Shown piece after piece: positions 12,951 to 24,920 of a DNA stretch of 64,000 bases. The DNA is taken from positions 37,583,538 through 37,647,537 of the forward strand of contig NC_045127.1 of assembly GCF_007655135.1 (NCBI RefSeq), given 5' to 3'. The translations under genes were made by a program, and so were the position numbers. Within the stretch, counting starts at the first letter, position 1; each line of letters opens with the position of its first letter. This stretch comes from Punica granatum (Eukaryota; Streptophyta; Magnoliopsida; Myrtales; Lythraceae). The notes beneath the pieces are model-generated. The model searched no databases. It saw nothing but the letters and a program-made list of their open reading frames with translations, and had not been told where the DNA came from.

Positions 12951-14531
12951 GCCCCCATCAACATGATCAGCATATGCGCATTAGGAGAGGGCAAAAGCGA
13001 ACAAGGCGGTCCCTCCCCCTTCGTGATTGAGTACATCCCCGCGGAAGCTGCAGTTGGGTTCACCGAGATTGACGCACCTCCTGCCCCGTTCGTCATAGAT
13101 ATTCCCGCCCGAGAACCATACTCGGACGACAAGGTCCCCTGGACCTATGAGGGAGGTGTTGGAAGCCTCGAGCAATAATTTGGCGTCATGGGCATAACAC
13201 GCTCGGGACGGATATATATGAATCCAACAGCCACAGACAAAGGGAAGGCACCCGCAGTGGAAACCGAGGGGATACCCGGAGTCCCGCCTACTCCACCCAA
13301 GAATGTGACCGAAGAAGAAGGTGAAGCCTTCATGAAAATCATCAAGGCGAGTGAGTATAAGGTAGTAGAACAGATGACCAAATCTCCGGCCCATATATCG
13401 TTGCTCGCCCTCCTCCTCAGCTCGGAACCACATAGGGAAGCCCTCCTGCGGGTCCTAACGGCCGCACAAGTTCCCAAGGGGACGTCTCCGGACCGGATAG
13501 AGGAAACCATTAACTCCATCTTCTCCAATACCATCTAGTTTTCGGACGACGAGCTCCCCTCTGAAGGATGCGCACATTCTCGGGCATTGCACATTGTCTG
13601 CAAGTGCAACAACCACATCGTTGATCGAGTCATGATTGACAACGGCTCCGCGCTCAACGTATGCCCGGTGACTACTTTGAAGCAGATGAACGTAGATCTC
13701 AACCGCGTCCGCCCGAGCAAGACAGCGGTCCAAGCCTTCGACGACTCACGAAGGGAGGTGAACGGGGAAATCGACCTCCTCATAGATGTCGGCCCGTGCT
13801 CTTTCAGCGTCACATTCCAAGTGCTGGATATCCCGAACGCCTTCAACCTACTACTCGGAAGGCCTTGGATCCACTCGGCCGGTGCCATTCCCTCATCTCT
13901 ACATCAGAAGCTGAAATTCATCGTCGAAGAGAGGATTATCACGGTCAAAGGGGAGGAAGACTACGCCATCTATAAAGAGACGGCGGTCCCTTACATCAGC
14001 GTCGGAAACGACGAAAATCTGCCCTTCCACTCCTTCGAGACCATCTCCGTCATTCGGGATTACGGAGAGGTCGGACCATCCCGCGCCGACCGCATGATAG
14101 GGAAAGTTCTCTTGCGCCACAACTACATCCCCTGCACCTGCCTTGGGGCGCGCGGGCAAGGGATCAACCGCCCCATTGAAGTTGAAGAGTATAAGCATAG
14201 GAGGGGACTCGGCTTTCGCCCCTCCTGCCATGAAATCATTGAAGCCCGCAGGGGCAACCACCTCTACCGCCTCGCCATGCACTATGGGAGGCTCAACAGG
14301 GGCATGCAAGTTCCCCCGCTGTCTCACTTCTTTCCCGGACCTCCACTCATCATCGGGAGCACCCTTGACGGCCCTTCCTCGGACTTCGATGACACGCCTG
14401 ACGCTTTGCCAACCGTGTATGCCGTCACCAAGGAGATTCCTTCAGGGGTTCACATCCGCCCGCGCGCAGGAAAATGAGGAGCTTAACAACTGGACCTCAG
14501 TCCCGCGCTATTCAGCTGTGATCGCCAATGT
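12951..14531 (+). pseudogene. Tat/Ogre protease region, broken
   Basis: An aspartic protease that would process the polyprotein. One frame runs from about 12963 with stops at 13176 (TAA) and 13536 (TAG). The catalytic motif is MIDNGSALNVCP, with the Asp codon at 13638 and DNG instead of DTG/DSG, as is usual in this lineage. The C-terminal LLLGRPWIH motif lies at about 13851-13877. The frame shifts by one base near 14460, after which NWTSVPRYSAV leads to a strong splice donor. The Pro/Glu-rich stretch between gag and protease is poorly conserved linker. Without splicing the frame ends at TAA 14533. Confidence 0.8.
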
Positions 14532-14743
14532 GTAAGATTTATCTATGTAGAAGATGTTTCCCGCGTGTTGGCATAAACATAGGCCGCACGACGGAAGAGG
14601 GATCTCTGTTATGGTTTCACGATTCATACTATCAATGAAATCCCTACATGCATTTTTTGAATTCCTACGTGTTTTATCTTCTTTCCCTACTCTCTCGTTC
14701 ACAGCGTTCTAAATTTTCTAAAACAATCCTTTCAATTTTCCAG
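14532..14743 (+). other. Ogre-type intron between protease and RT
   Basis: The donor GTAAGA follows AATGT, and the acceptor CAG at 14741-14743 follows a pyrimidine-rich tract. The upstream codon is split after two bases (14530-14531) and completed by base 14744, so removing the 212 bp joins the protease-side frame to the RT-side frame exactly and skips the TAA at 14533. Tat/Ogre elements are known for an intron at this place. Splicing is inferred, not shown. Confidence 0.75.
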
Positions 14744-16380
14744 GCTCCACTCGAATCCAAATCATCGACACGTCGATTCGAACCCATTCGAAGAGTGTCT
14801 CGAAGAGCCTGGACCCATATACTTCGGGGAAAGGCTCGACGAAGACAGTCAAGTGCTCGAGATAGAAGAGAGTTTGCTCCACCTCGAGGATCGCCCGCTC
14901 ACCTCACTCGAGCCAACGGAAGAGATTAATGTGGGTACCGAAGATGAGCCCCGTACCTTAAAGATTGGCACAGGCCTCGACCCAACGCAACGAGCCCGAA
15001 TGATCGATTTCCTAACAAGGTACCAAGAAGTTTTCACCTGGTCCTACGCCGACATGCCGGGTCTAGATCCATCGATAATCAAGCACTTCCTCCCACTTGA
15101 CACGGAAAAGTTCCCACCCAAGCGACAGCAGTTACGATAGCAACGAGCGAGCCTCCTCCTCCACATCAAAGAAGAGGTTGTCAAGCAGATCAACGCGGGC
15201 TTCCTCGAAGTCTGTAACTATTCCGAATGGGTGGCAAATATTGTACCGGTAGAGAAGAAAGACAGAAGGGTCCGAGTTTGCGTCGACTACCGAGACCTCA
15301 ACAAAGCCAGTCCCAAAGACAACTTTCCATTACCTCACATTGACGTTTTGGTCGACAACACCGCGCGCCATACTCAATTCTCCTTTATGGACGGCTTCTC
15401 CGGATATAACCAAATCCGGATGGCCGAGGAAGACAAGATCAAGACGACATTCACGACAATGTGGGGAACCTTCTATTATCGAGTCATGCCTTTCGGCCTC
15501 AAGAACGCCGGGCCAACCTATCAGAGGGCCATGGTCACGTTGTTCCACGACATGATGCACAAGGAAATAGAGGTCTACGTCGTTGACATGATCGCCAAGT
15601 CAAGAGAAGGGGAAGATCACCTTGTCAACTTAGAGCACCTTTTCGATCGCCTAAAAAATTATAGGCTTCGGCTCAATCCGACGAAGTGCACATTCGGCGC
15701 CAGGTCGGGGAAGTTTTTGGGGTTTGTGGTCTGTGAACATGGCATCGAAGTTGATCCGGATAAAGTCAAAGCCATGAGAGAGCTCCCTCCACCATCGTCG
15801 GTCCGTGAAGTACGAGGCTTCTTAGGGTGATTGAACTACATCGCACGATTCATCGCAAACTTGACAGACAAATGCCAACTACTCTTTTGCTTGCTCCGCA
15901 AGAACGTAGCGATCGAATGGAACGAAGAATGTCAAAAAGCCTTCGACACCATCAAGGCATATCTAGTTCAACCGCCTGTATTGGTTCCGTCTACACCAGG
16001 CCGCCCCCTTGTACTTTACCTAACGATGCGCCGACAATCATTGGGGTGCATGTTAGGGCAGGAGGAGGAATCCACACACACGGAGCACGCAATCTACTAT
16101 CTGAGCAAAAAGTTCACCGACGGAGAGTCCAATTATCCGGAAATCGAGAAGATGTGCTGTGCATTGGTGTGGGTCATGTAGAGACTCCGATAATACACTC
16201 TTTATCACACGATTCGCTTGCTGTCAAAGACGGATCCCCTGAAGTATTTGCTTGATAGCCCATCCTCCATGCGGACCATCGCCAAGTGGCGTTGTCAGTT
16301 AACGGAATACGACATTGAGTACGTGTCCCGTACCTCGGTTAAAGGGCAGGCGATCGCAGATCATCTGACAGAATTCCCAA
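14744..16380 (+). pseudogene. Tat/Ogre reverse transcriptase and Ty3-type RNase H, broken
   Basis: The reverse transcriptase would copy element RNA into DNA. After an acidic spacer come RT blocks VRVCVDYRDLNKASPKDN (about 15267-15320), FSFMDGFSGYNQI and YYRVMPFGLKNAGPTYQ. The active site reads YVVD (15576-15587) instead of YVDD, so one catalytic aspartate is lost (GTT where GAT is expected). In-frame stops are TAG 15138, TGA 15828, TAG 16179 and TAA 16191. The downstream RNase H-like part (TEHAIYYLSKKFTDGE and following) looks degenerate at its first acidic position, as is common where a second RNase H exists. Frame and order fit one long exon after the intron. Confidence 0.85.
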
Positions 16381-16860
16381 ATGAGGACAGTACGCCGATC
16401 AATCCCAACTTCCCGAATGAGAGGATTCTTCAAGTAGATAATGAGGAGGAGAAGCCAGAATGGAAGATGTATTTTGATGGTGCCGTCAACTCCACGGGGT
16501 CCGGCATCGGCGCAGTGCTAATATCCCCGGACGGACGCTATTACCCGGTGGGGGCAAAGATCGACTTCCTGTGCACCAATAACGTGGCCGAATACGAGGC
16601 ATGCATCCTTGGCCTACAAGCGGCAATCGACTTCAAGGTAAAAGAGCTAGAAGTATTCGGCGACACTATGCTCACAATCTTCCAAACATTGGGGCAGTGG
16701 AAGACAAAAGATGCGAGTTAGTGCCATACCACGAGTACCTCGAGAGGTTAACAGAGAACTTCGAAGACATCTTGTTCACCTATACCCCACGCATGAAAAA
16801 TCAGTTCGCAGATGCGCTTGCAACGCTTGCCTCCATGGTGAGCATCACGAGGGAAAACCT
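16381..16860 (+). pseudogene. Second (archaeal-type) RNase H domain of Tat element
   Basis: KMYFDGAVNSTGSGIGAVL carries the first catalytic Asp (codon 16476), NNVAEYEA the Glu, and a later FGD the next acidic residue. This additional RNase H is characteristic of Tat-lineage elements and supports the classification. The frame ends at TAG 16719 because of a one-base shift near 16715; the continuation in another frame (PRMKNQFADALATLAS) completes the fold. The domain removes RNA from RNA-DNA hybrids during reverse transcription. Confidence 0.8.
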
Positions 16861-18185
16861 TATCGAGCCCCTCGGGATTGAGATAGCCAAAGGACTGGCA
16901 CACTGCAATGCAATCGAAGCGTCCGAGGCAAAGCCGTGGTACGAAGACATTAAGAACTTCTTACGAACCGGCCAATACCCTCCATTCGCCGATCGCCGCG
17001 ATCGAAAGACACTCAAACGCCTCGCGATACCCTATTTTTTGAGCGGCGAGATACTTTACCGCCGTTCTTTTCACTCCACACTCTTCCGATGCATCGATGA
17101 ACACGAATCACGACGTCTCATGGAGGAAATGCACGGAGGAAATTGTGGACCCCATATGAATGGTCTCATGCTCGCTAAGAAGATTATGCGCTTAGGCTAC
17201 TATTGGTCCACCATGGAGACTGATTGTGTGAAGCATGTCAGGCATTGCCACCGATGTCAGGTTTACGCCGATCAGATCAAAGCACCTCCCCATGGGCTAC
17301 GCCCCATGACGGCACCGTGGCCTTTTTCAATGTGGGGAATGGATGTGATTGGCCCGATCAACCCCAAAGCGTCTAACGGACATATGTTCATATTGGTGGC
17401 AATTGATTACTTCACCAAATGGATCGAGGCTATCACTCTCGCGTCGGTCACCGCAAAAGCTGTGGCCCGTTTTCTCAGACGCGATGTCATTGCCCGGTAT
17501 GGGGTCCCGGCGACGATCATCACGGATAACGCCAAGAACTTGAACAACAAAGTCATCGACGAGCTCTGTGCCCAATTCAAGATTCAACATCGCAATTCCA
17601 CTCCATACCGTCCGTAAATGAACGGTGCGGTGGAAGCTGCGAACAAGAACATCAAGAAGATCATTGAGAAAATGACAGTGAATTACAAGGACTGGCACGA
17701 AGTGCTCCCTTACGCTCTCTTGGCATACCGAACGTCCATCCGGACCTCCACGGGGGCAACTCCATACTCCTTGGTTTACGGCATGGAAGCAGTCCTCCCC
17801 GATTGAGGTTGAAATCCCTTCCATGAGGATCCTTGCCGAAACCGAACTTGAAGAAGCAGAATGGGCAAAACAGCGTTACGAACAGTTAAACTTCATTGAT
17901 GAAAAGAGACTGAAAGCGCTATGCCATGGACAGTGGTACTAGCAAAGAATGGCTCGAGCATTCAACGCAAGAGTTCGTCACCGCGAATTTAGTCCCGGTG
18001 ACCTCGTTTTGAGGAACGTCCTACACGTCACACCGGACTCCCGGAAAAAGTTCTCGTACAAATATGACGGACCCTTTGTTGTCAATGAGACCTTCTTCGG
18101 GGGAGCCGTCATTTTAAGTGACATGGACGGGACTGAAAATGCGCTCCCGGTCAACGCTGATGTCATCAAGAAATATTATCCATGA
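16861..18185 (+). pseudogene. Tat/Ogre integrase, broken
   Basis: The integrase would insert element cDNA into the host genome. A His/Cys zinc module (GGNCGPH ... HCHRCQVYAD, about 17130-17270) precedes the catalytic core: Asp at 17342 (WGMDVIGP), Asp at 17525 (ITDNAKN) and Glu at 17633 (NGAVEAANKN). A TAA at 17615 interrupts the core where this family usually has Gln. A one-base shift near 17800 changes frame, TAG 17940 breaks the C-terminal part, and the frame ends at TGA 18183. The C-terminal stretch (FSPGDLVLRNV ... KFSYKYDGPF) matches the DNA-binding tail common in plant gypsy integrases. Confidence 0.85.
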
Positions 18186-18319
18186 CCACCCATGTTTGTA
18201 TTTCAATTGCCGGGCCTTGTGTCCCTTTCTTTTATAGCATCTTTTTCATTCATCTATGCGTATACAGACTCCCGTCATTCTCTTCACCACGAAACCTTCT
18301 TGAGAGAAAAGAATAATTT

Positions 18320-18620
18320 CCCCGCTAGGTCGAAAACCTCCCCGAGGCGGCCTAGGCAAAAGTTAGGGAACGAGGGCCGCGGCTTAAAATCCCGCAAAGG
18401 GGAGTCGTGGCAAAAGGAGAGCATAAATCATTTCCTCGCTAGGTCTAAAACCCTCAAAGGGGGGGCCTAGGCAAAAGTCAGAGGACCCGAGAGGTGCGAT
18501 CTCACCCAAAACACGAGTGATCGTAGCAAAAGGTGAGCATTCATGTGAGGAAAATCAAATAAAATACCCTGCTGGGTTATCATGCATCTCGCGGCCTAGG
18601 CAAAAGTTAGGGGACAATGT
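18320..18620 (+). repeat. Degenerate tandem blocks of about 115-130 bp
   Basis: CCTAGGCAAAAGT occurs near 18351, 18466 and 18596. The first two are preceded by related cgctaggtc(g/t)aaaac blocks. Confidence 0.65.
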
Positions 18621-19239
18621 CGGCTCGACCATGAAAGAAAGGCAACACTTCTCCGTGAAGCTACACCGAGTAGTGGTTCAGCATCCTTCGACGCAAGCAA
18701 ACTCTCTTCGGCTCTCTAGGCTCGAGACTCGCCTCGAAATGGGGTTGAATCATTGTATCCTTGATTTGGAGGATCCCATAAGATCTCTCCCTTTACCTTT
18801 ATGCACATGTTCCACGGGTTACCCGTTCCGAAAAAAAAGCCATTCTACGATAGGGACATGACCGCCCTCCAACGGTCACCAATAGCAAATCCCCGATACA
18901 TCTTTACATAGATTTCTCTTACGCATTATAGTCCGTCGACTGAGCGTGACTGACATCCTTTGTAGGTTTCCCTTTCTCCGCGTGCAGGTGCAGTCGGGAA
19001 CCTCGAGAGGCACCTCCTCCCTGACGGACGCGCAATTGGCTCATGTAGCAGGTTGTAACCTCAAGCCGAATGGAGAGCCCGACAAAAAGGGGGGAAAGCC
19101 ACTCGACTCCCGCTCAAACCGCAACAAATAACGCCTGGCGTTGCACAAGCATGACTTCATCTCCGAATCGAACAATTCGCCTCTGCCGGCACCTCTGAGA
19201 TGCCACCAGGCATCAATCCCCACCTCTATCTTCCCTACA

Positions 19240-19498
19240 CTTTAGTGATTTACTGCTTTCTACGGGTTTCGGCCTAGTGATTTACCGCTTTCTACGGGCT
19301 TCAGCCTAGTGATTTACCGCTTTTTACGGGCTTCGGCTTATTGATTTACCGCTTTCTACGGGCTTCGGCCTAGTGATTTACCGCTTTCTACGGGCTTCGG
19401 CCTAGTGATTTACCGCTTTCTACGAGCTTCGGCCTAGTAATTTACTGCTTTCTACGGGATTCGGCCTAGTGATTTACTGCTTTCCACGGGCCTCGGCC
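19240..19498 (+). repeat. 32-bp minisatellite, about eight units
   Basis: The unit begins CCTAGTGATTTACCGCTTTC and ends tacgggcttcgg; for example CCTAGTGA starts at 19273 and again at 19305. Units differ by a few bases. The array lies wholly in the 3' UTR of the Tat element. Confidence 0.9.
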
Positions 19499-19726
19499 CT
19501 GCACATACTGTCATGCTGGCTTAGGCCCCTCATCTACATTTCATAATTTTCGCTTCTCAACCATATGGTTACCCTGTGACAGGTTCGGGCACTTTTGCAC
19601 ATCCTCCCTAAGTATCCAACGCGGAGGGGCGAGCTATTACAGGGAGTGACAACAAGGCGGTCGCCGGGACCAAAAAGGGGTGCTTCTCATGATCTTTGGT
19701 TATATCCTCTAATCGAGCACACAACC

Positions 19727-19740
19727 AAAGAGGGGCAAGC
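19727..19740 (+). other. Polypurine tract of Tat element
   Basis: AAAGAGGGGCAAGC lies immediately before the TGTCAGCACCCC start of the 3' LTR, the expected place for the plus-strand primer. Confidence 0.65.
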
Positions 19741-22543
19741 TGTCAGCACCCCATTTTGGCCCACCGACTCCCGACATAAGAACGCCCGGACTGAGGCTCA
19801 GGTTACTATTCATGACCCGACAATCGGGGGCAAACGTTCAGACATAGGGGCACGGACTACAGAAGAGAAGTAGGGTCCTCCAAAAGGCTCAGAAGGGCAA
19901 TCAAAAGGGCAGATAAACAGCGAATCCCAAAACAGCAGAAGTCGACACTATGGCACTATTCATCGCCGGATCACCGGAGCGTTAGAAGATATCCAATATG
20001 GGACTTTAAAAATCCCTCTTGGTACCAAAATGACCAATGCCACCTTCGAGCGCTTTTAGAAGCCTCCTATTTAAGCCGGGGCACTCCCGAACATTTGCAG
20101 ACGCCTTCCTAACGGGGTTCCCGGGACGCCAGATCTACGGACAAGTAAACGGCACCCGGAAATAGGTCTACACACACCCAAGGACCACCAGGACCATGAA
20201 ACAGGATTCAGACTGCGTTTCGGGGTTCATCTTGGTCTCCCGAGTGGATTCCGACCCGGGAAAAAAGGTCATTTTCAACAAAAAGACATAGTCGGAGACC
20301 CTTTTAACAAATTGTTAGTGCACGAGATTTGAGCCAATCAATCCCAGGGACCTCAAGGGCTTGGGAGTTAAATCCCGATTGCATTGCAAAATCCATTTAG
20401 GTTTCCCGAGTACCATTCTAGTAACAAAATGGCCCCTTTCACGGGGAATCTTGTGCTCATAGCTCATTCGGGAAAATGTTGACGTCCGAGGTTTGCACCA
20501 CCCACTCCCAACAACCCCCAACAGCCAGGAAATCATTTCGATTCGAACCAAGCAAGTCATCTCGATCTCCCGAGTGACGTTTCAATGGTCACGAATGCAT
20601 CCCGACAAGCCTTTGGGACTCATTTTTGACAAATGGAGATCACAGTAGTCTCCGAACACATCAGAACACTCGGGAAACACTAAGAAAGCCCCATTTGCGA
20701 ATTCCTAGGATGCCTCCGGATATCGATCTTCAACCAGGGCCGATAAGTAAACCGTTTTGTCCAAAGCACAAAGCACGTCGACACGAGCATTACAGTACGC
20801 AAAGGCGCGAACGAGCGACAGAAACAAACAACTTCACTCCGATTATCCAAACGGAGCGAAACCGGCTTTCGAGTCCCCGGGGCGCCCGAGCATTCACTCA
20901 TACGAAGAATGTCAATATTAGGCTCATTAAAACTGTATTCGCGCATACATCGATAATTCGTCGTTCAACCGAACCACGGAAATCGAATGCACGATCAATC
21001 GAGCCCTGAGCTTCTTCCGGCTTTCTTCCTAATCGAGTGAGACCTTCGAGCTAGCCAAGTCGAGCCAAGCCGCGAGCCATGGCTCTCCTCTAAAGACAAG
21101 CCAAATGAGCCTCATCCACCCATTTCCTACATGTTTTCGACCTCCTAAGTCCATTTCCGACCTTAGATTTTTCATTTGAAGCTCCTAGCACCTCGTTCCA
21201 GCTCTATCCAGAAACAGTCCCTTAAGCGCTTTCCCGGTTTCTAGGCGAGTTCTTCCCTCTCGACTTAAGGAAACTCAACCAAACTTCATATCCCACATGT
21301 TTTCGACCTCCTAAGTCCATTTATGAGCTTAGTTTTTGCATTTGAACCCTCCAGCCCCGCGTTCCAGAATTGAGCAGAATCGGGTTTCACGGGTGCATTC
21401 CGGGCTTCTTCGACGCCATTCCTTCCCACGACCATGGCGAGTCGTGCCATCACTTTCTAAGGGTTCCTCATGACCCACACTCTTCCCCGTGACGAGGTGG
21501 TCACGTGCCGAGAGCCACTTAACCGCGCAAGACCGCCCTTTTCCAATTTTTTCCTTTACCGGGTTTTCACAGTTTTTTTTATCGGTTTCTCTTTGCATTT
21601 CCGGTTGAAATCAGTCGTGCGTACGCCACAAACTGGTCATGAACACCAAGAGTAGTCCCTTAGGAGTCGGAGGAACTCGAGCCAGCTTGGTGCAACACCC
21701 GGAGCCCCCTTTGCAGCCGTTTCAACCCAAACAGCCCAGTCGGGTCTGTTCCTTTGGTTTTCTTTTCTAACCCGAACTTTATAGGAACATACAGGTCAAC
21801 TCAGGTTGAACCTCATTACAAGCCACCTATTACCGTGATCCTCAGTCAGTTAGGAGTCCAATGCCACCGACCTTCCATCAAAAGACCACCGGAACCCTCC
21901 TGTGGAGCCGTTTCTTCATCGGGTGCCAGTCGGGTCTGTTTTGACCCGACTGGGTCTGTCCTTTTTTTTACTGACCCAACTTTGTTTTTGATTTCCGGAA
22001 AATCTACACGTGCTCTCATCCCAAAATCACCGTAGGCGCGATCCTTAGTCTCTTGGGAATCCAGCACAACTGGCCCTGGCGAAAATTCCATCCCGATCAA
22101 CCGATACAGCCCCGACAAGCCGGACTGCCAGTCGACCCGACTGTACCGATTCGGGTCTGTTCGTTCTAGCCGAGTCTCCCGACTCCCTTTGTCACTTCCT
22201 CGACTCTTTCCTCGTGTTCCGAGGCTAGGTATAACCTCCCTACGACTTAGAGGGGTTAGGTCTTCGATCCTTGGTTGTTGTGGGGTGATAAGGTGATTAA
22301 TAACTGTATTGCATGCAAGCTTGGATTTTTATTCGTTTTTATGCATGTTCACATCGTTCGTTACGTTCATACATCATTATATTATGTCCATCATGACGGG
22401 AAATGTTTAGAGTCGCGTAGGAAGAGGCCATCATGGTCCGGTCATGCCACAAAGTCTCACGGTTAGGTCCTACGGGAAGGGACCATGAGGTTTCGCGGCT
22501 CACCCGTGACCTAAGTGGTCTCTTCTTCCCCGAATACATTTAC
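19741..22543 (+). repeat. 3' LTR (copy C), first part, before copia insertion
   Basis: It starts TGTCAGCACCCC directly after the purine tract. It matches copy B at first, but about 490 bp present in B (roughly 10325-10820, including the TATA box) are missing near 21120. Beyond the point where B ends it continues in parallel with copy A. The copia element interrupts it after 22543. Confidence 0.8.
22539..22543 (+). repeat. Target site duplication of copia element (left, TTTAC)
   Basis: TTTAC directly precedes the 5' LTR and is repeated at 30565-30569 directly after the 3' LTR. Confidence 0.9.
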
Positions 22544-24219
22544 TGTTGGGAATTGGTGTATGCCCTAGAGGCAATCTATAATCAGTTTTGTAATATGATA
22601 TCTATTTCATTATAAAACGAGGCATATCTGTTATTGTGTAGATTGCGCTAAATATGATTTTACACAATAATGTCCTTGGAATAGTAGGTTCAATAGGCAT
22701 CAAGTGTGACTTGATTGTGAGATCCTATAATTACTGAACATTATTCCTAAATGTCCATAGTCAAAGTATTATCGTTAATTAGGACAACGGTAATACGGTT
22801 AGACTAGTGTGAGTGTTGATTGATGACCAAATCTCATAGGTCATGGATATGGAGATATCAAATCACACCACATGTATACATTAAGAGTAATGTGTATTGG
22901 ACTGACCCGCCATGAGATTGCTACATGGGTTGTTACGTGACTGTCATTAGCATATCTCAAAGTAACTATAGTGTAATGGTCCTTTGACTTGAGGTCACCA
23001 TGGATTCCTACGTGTAATGTCGTATATTTTGATACTGTCAAACGCCACCGTAACTGGTTGGTTATAAAGATAGTTATTGGGTATGCCACAAAGCATGGAA
23101 AAGAATGTGAGTGACCAAGATAGGATTTGTCCCTCCTACGAAACGGGAGCGATATCTCACGGCCACTTGGTGGTTAAGTCTAAAAGTGTATGCATACCCA
23201 AATGAGTCGATATAATGATATCGAGCTCATTTGCTCTGATAGACTTACCCGGTAAATCAAGAAAGAGAGATATTAAGCCATACAAGGATGTCATCGACCA
23301 TGCCTTGGGCTCAATAGAGATATAGAGGACAATGGATTATATTACACGGTAATATAGGTCACGAGGTTCGTCGAGAAATTGACTTTCCGATTACTTGAGT
23401 AACAGTGATGCATTGCTAGATGCCGCTCACTGTTTGTAATATTAAAATAGAGATTTCGATATTACTATCAACGTAATTGGGAACCTACAGGGTCACACAC
23501 TACGACTAACTTGACGAGATATTTTGAAACAACAAAATTGTCTAATAAAGATTAGATGATTTATGGTGCGACCGATTAATCGGATATTTAATGAGATTAA
23601 ATTTGCCGATTAATTAGACCCGATTTATTAGATTTAATGGTGTGCTAAGTGGTTATTTTTATGGAACCACTTGGAGCCAATTATAGAAAGAAACATGGGC
23701 CAATTGTATGATAACACTTAGCTATACACATGGACTAATTAAATGATGTCACCTAGACTTACACATGTCACTTGGAGCCTTGATTCTCCTTAATCCCACA
23801 TCGGTGGGGCTTTGAATTTGTCTTCCCCATATTGCTTATAAAAGGGGCAGCATGCATGTTTAGATATAAGAGATATATATACATGTATATGGGTGTACGT
23901 GTATAAGTGTAAGGAAATTCAAGTTGAATTGTTCAATTTGAATTAATCCTACTAGTCTAATAAATTTCGGGTGTCGCATCGGGGTGTTTCTTTCGAGTGT
24001 TGGTCGCTAGCACCGCCGATCTCGAAAACTCGTCGACAAAGTCGGTGTGGATACCAGTAGAGGCGTCACGCGTGGGACGCTCGGTCGACAACTTTAAATA
24101 TTCCAGATACGCTTTTATTTACTCTTACTCTTCTAGTAGGTCTTGGAATTAGTTTCACGGGTAAGAAATTTTGAATTTCTGTTCCTTTTTACGCTTCCGT
24201 TAGCCCCGTGGAACTAGCA
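22544..24219 (+). repeat. Copia 5' LTR
   Basis: Runs from TGTTGGGAATTGG to GGAACTAGCA. By eye it differs from the 3' LTR at one position (24107). Contains the promoter. Confidence 0.95.
23837..23843 (+). promoter_or_regulatory. TATA box of copia 5' LTR
   Basis: TATAAAA in the context attgcttataaaaggggcag, 1293 bp into the LTR; the same sequence recurs in the 3' LTR. It would drive genomic RNA synthesis. Confidence 0.7.
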
Positions 24220-24221
24220 AT

Positions 24222-24234
24222 TGGTATCAGAGCC
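24222..24234 (+). other. Copia primer binding site (initiator tRNA-Met type)
   Basis: TGGTATCAGAGCC, two bases after the LTR end, is complementary to the 3' end of plant initiator tRNA-Met, as in most plant copia elements. Confidence 0.92.
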
Positions 24235-24920
24235 TAGCTAGTTAGAATCTGAGTAGATAATAGCATAAAATATGATTTTATGCTTGGTACTGGTATGATT
24301 ATGTTTGATATTTGCGGTGCATGACTGTTAGACATGGACTATGTCCTAGTTGTGTTAGTATAATAGTTATGCGTTTGGACTATTATGTAATTGTTACATA
24401 ATAGTGTATGGTGAGATCGATTAAATGTTAATCAAATCCCTCAAAATATTAAGTCCATATCCTTCCACCGTGTAACGCTCGTCAAGACCAAGATCGATGA
24501 GTGTGTAGACCTTGCCTTCGCAGGATGCCCTTATCTATCCTAGTAAGACGTTGTGTTTACCAGTGGGTCGGACTTAACTGAGCAAGCCTAATAGGATTAG
24601 GAGTTCAGAGGCATGTAGTTGGGCATCGATCTATAAGATAGATTTGAATAAGGAATTATTCACTCAACTAATCAAGAGTTGCATGTGATGCAATTGGGAA
24701 AGTGAGTTCCCTACCTAAATAGCCAGTTCTGGGTGAATCAGCCCTCGCTGACTCAGAGCTTGGTGAGATATGGATCTTGAGCTACTATGAGAATGATATT
24801 CTCTGAATCAATGTTGAGGGTCATTGATTTGATATAAATAGTGGGAGCAATATTTATAAAGTCCTCATTAAATATTGATGTGTCATAATACTTATTTTGT
24901 ATATTTCTATGGTAGTTACC
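24235..24920 (+). other. Copia untranslated leader
   Basis: About 690 bp between primer site and gag start without a long open frame. In-frame ATG codons at 24909 and 24921 compete as starts. Confidence 0.7.

Larger units (their letters stand above)
18186..19726 (+). other. Long, repeat-rich 3' untranslated region of Tat element
   Basis: Non-coding sequence between integrase and the 3' LTR. It holds a degenerate repeat (about 18320-18620) and a 32-bp minisatellite (about 19240-19498). Open frames here show no family resemblance. Long 3' UTRs with tandem repeats are a known property of Tat elements. Confidence 0.7.
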
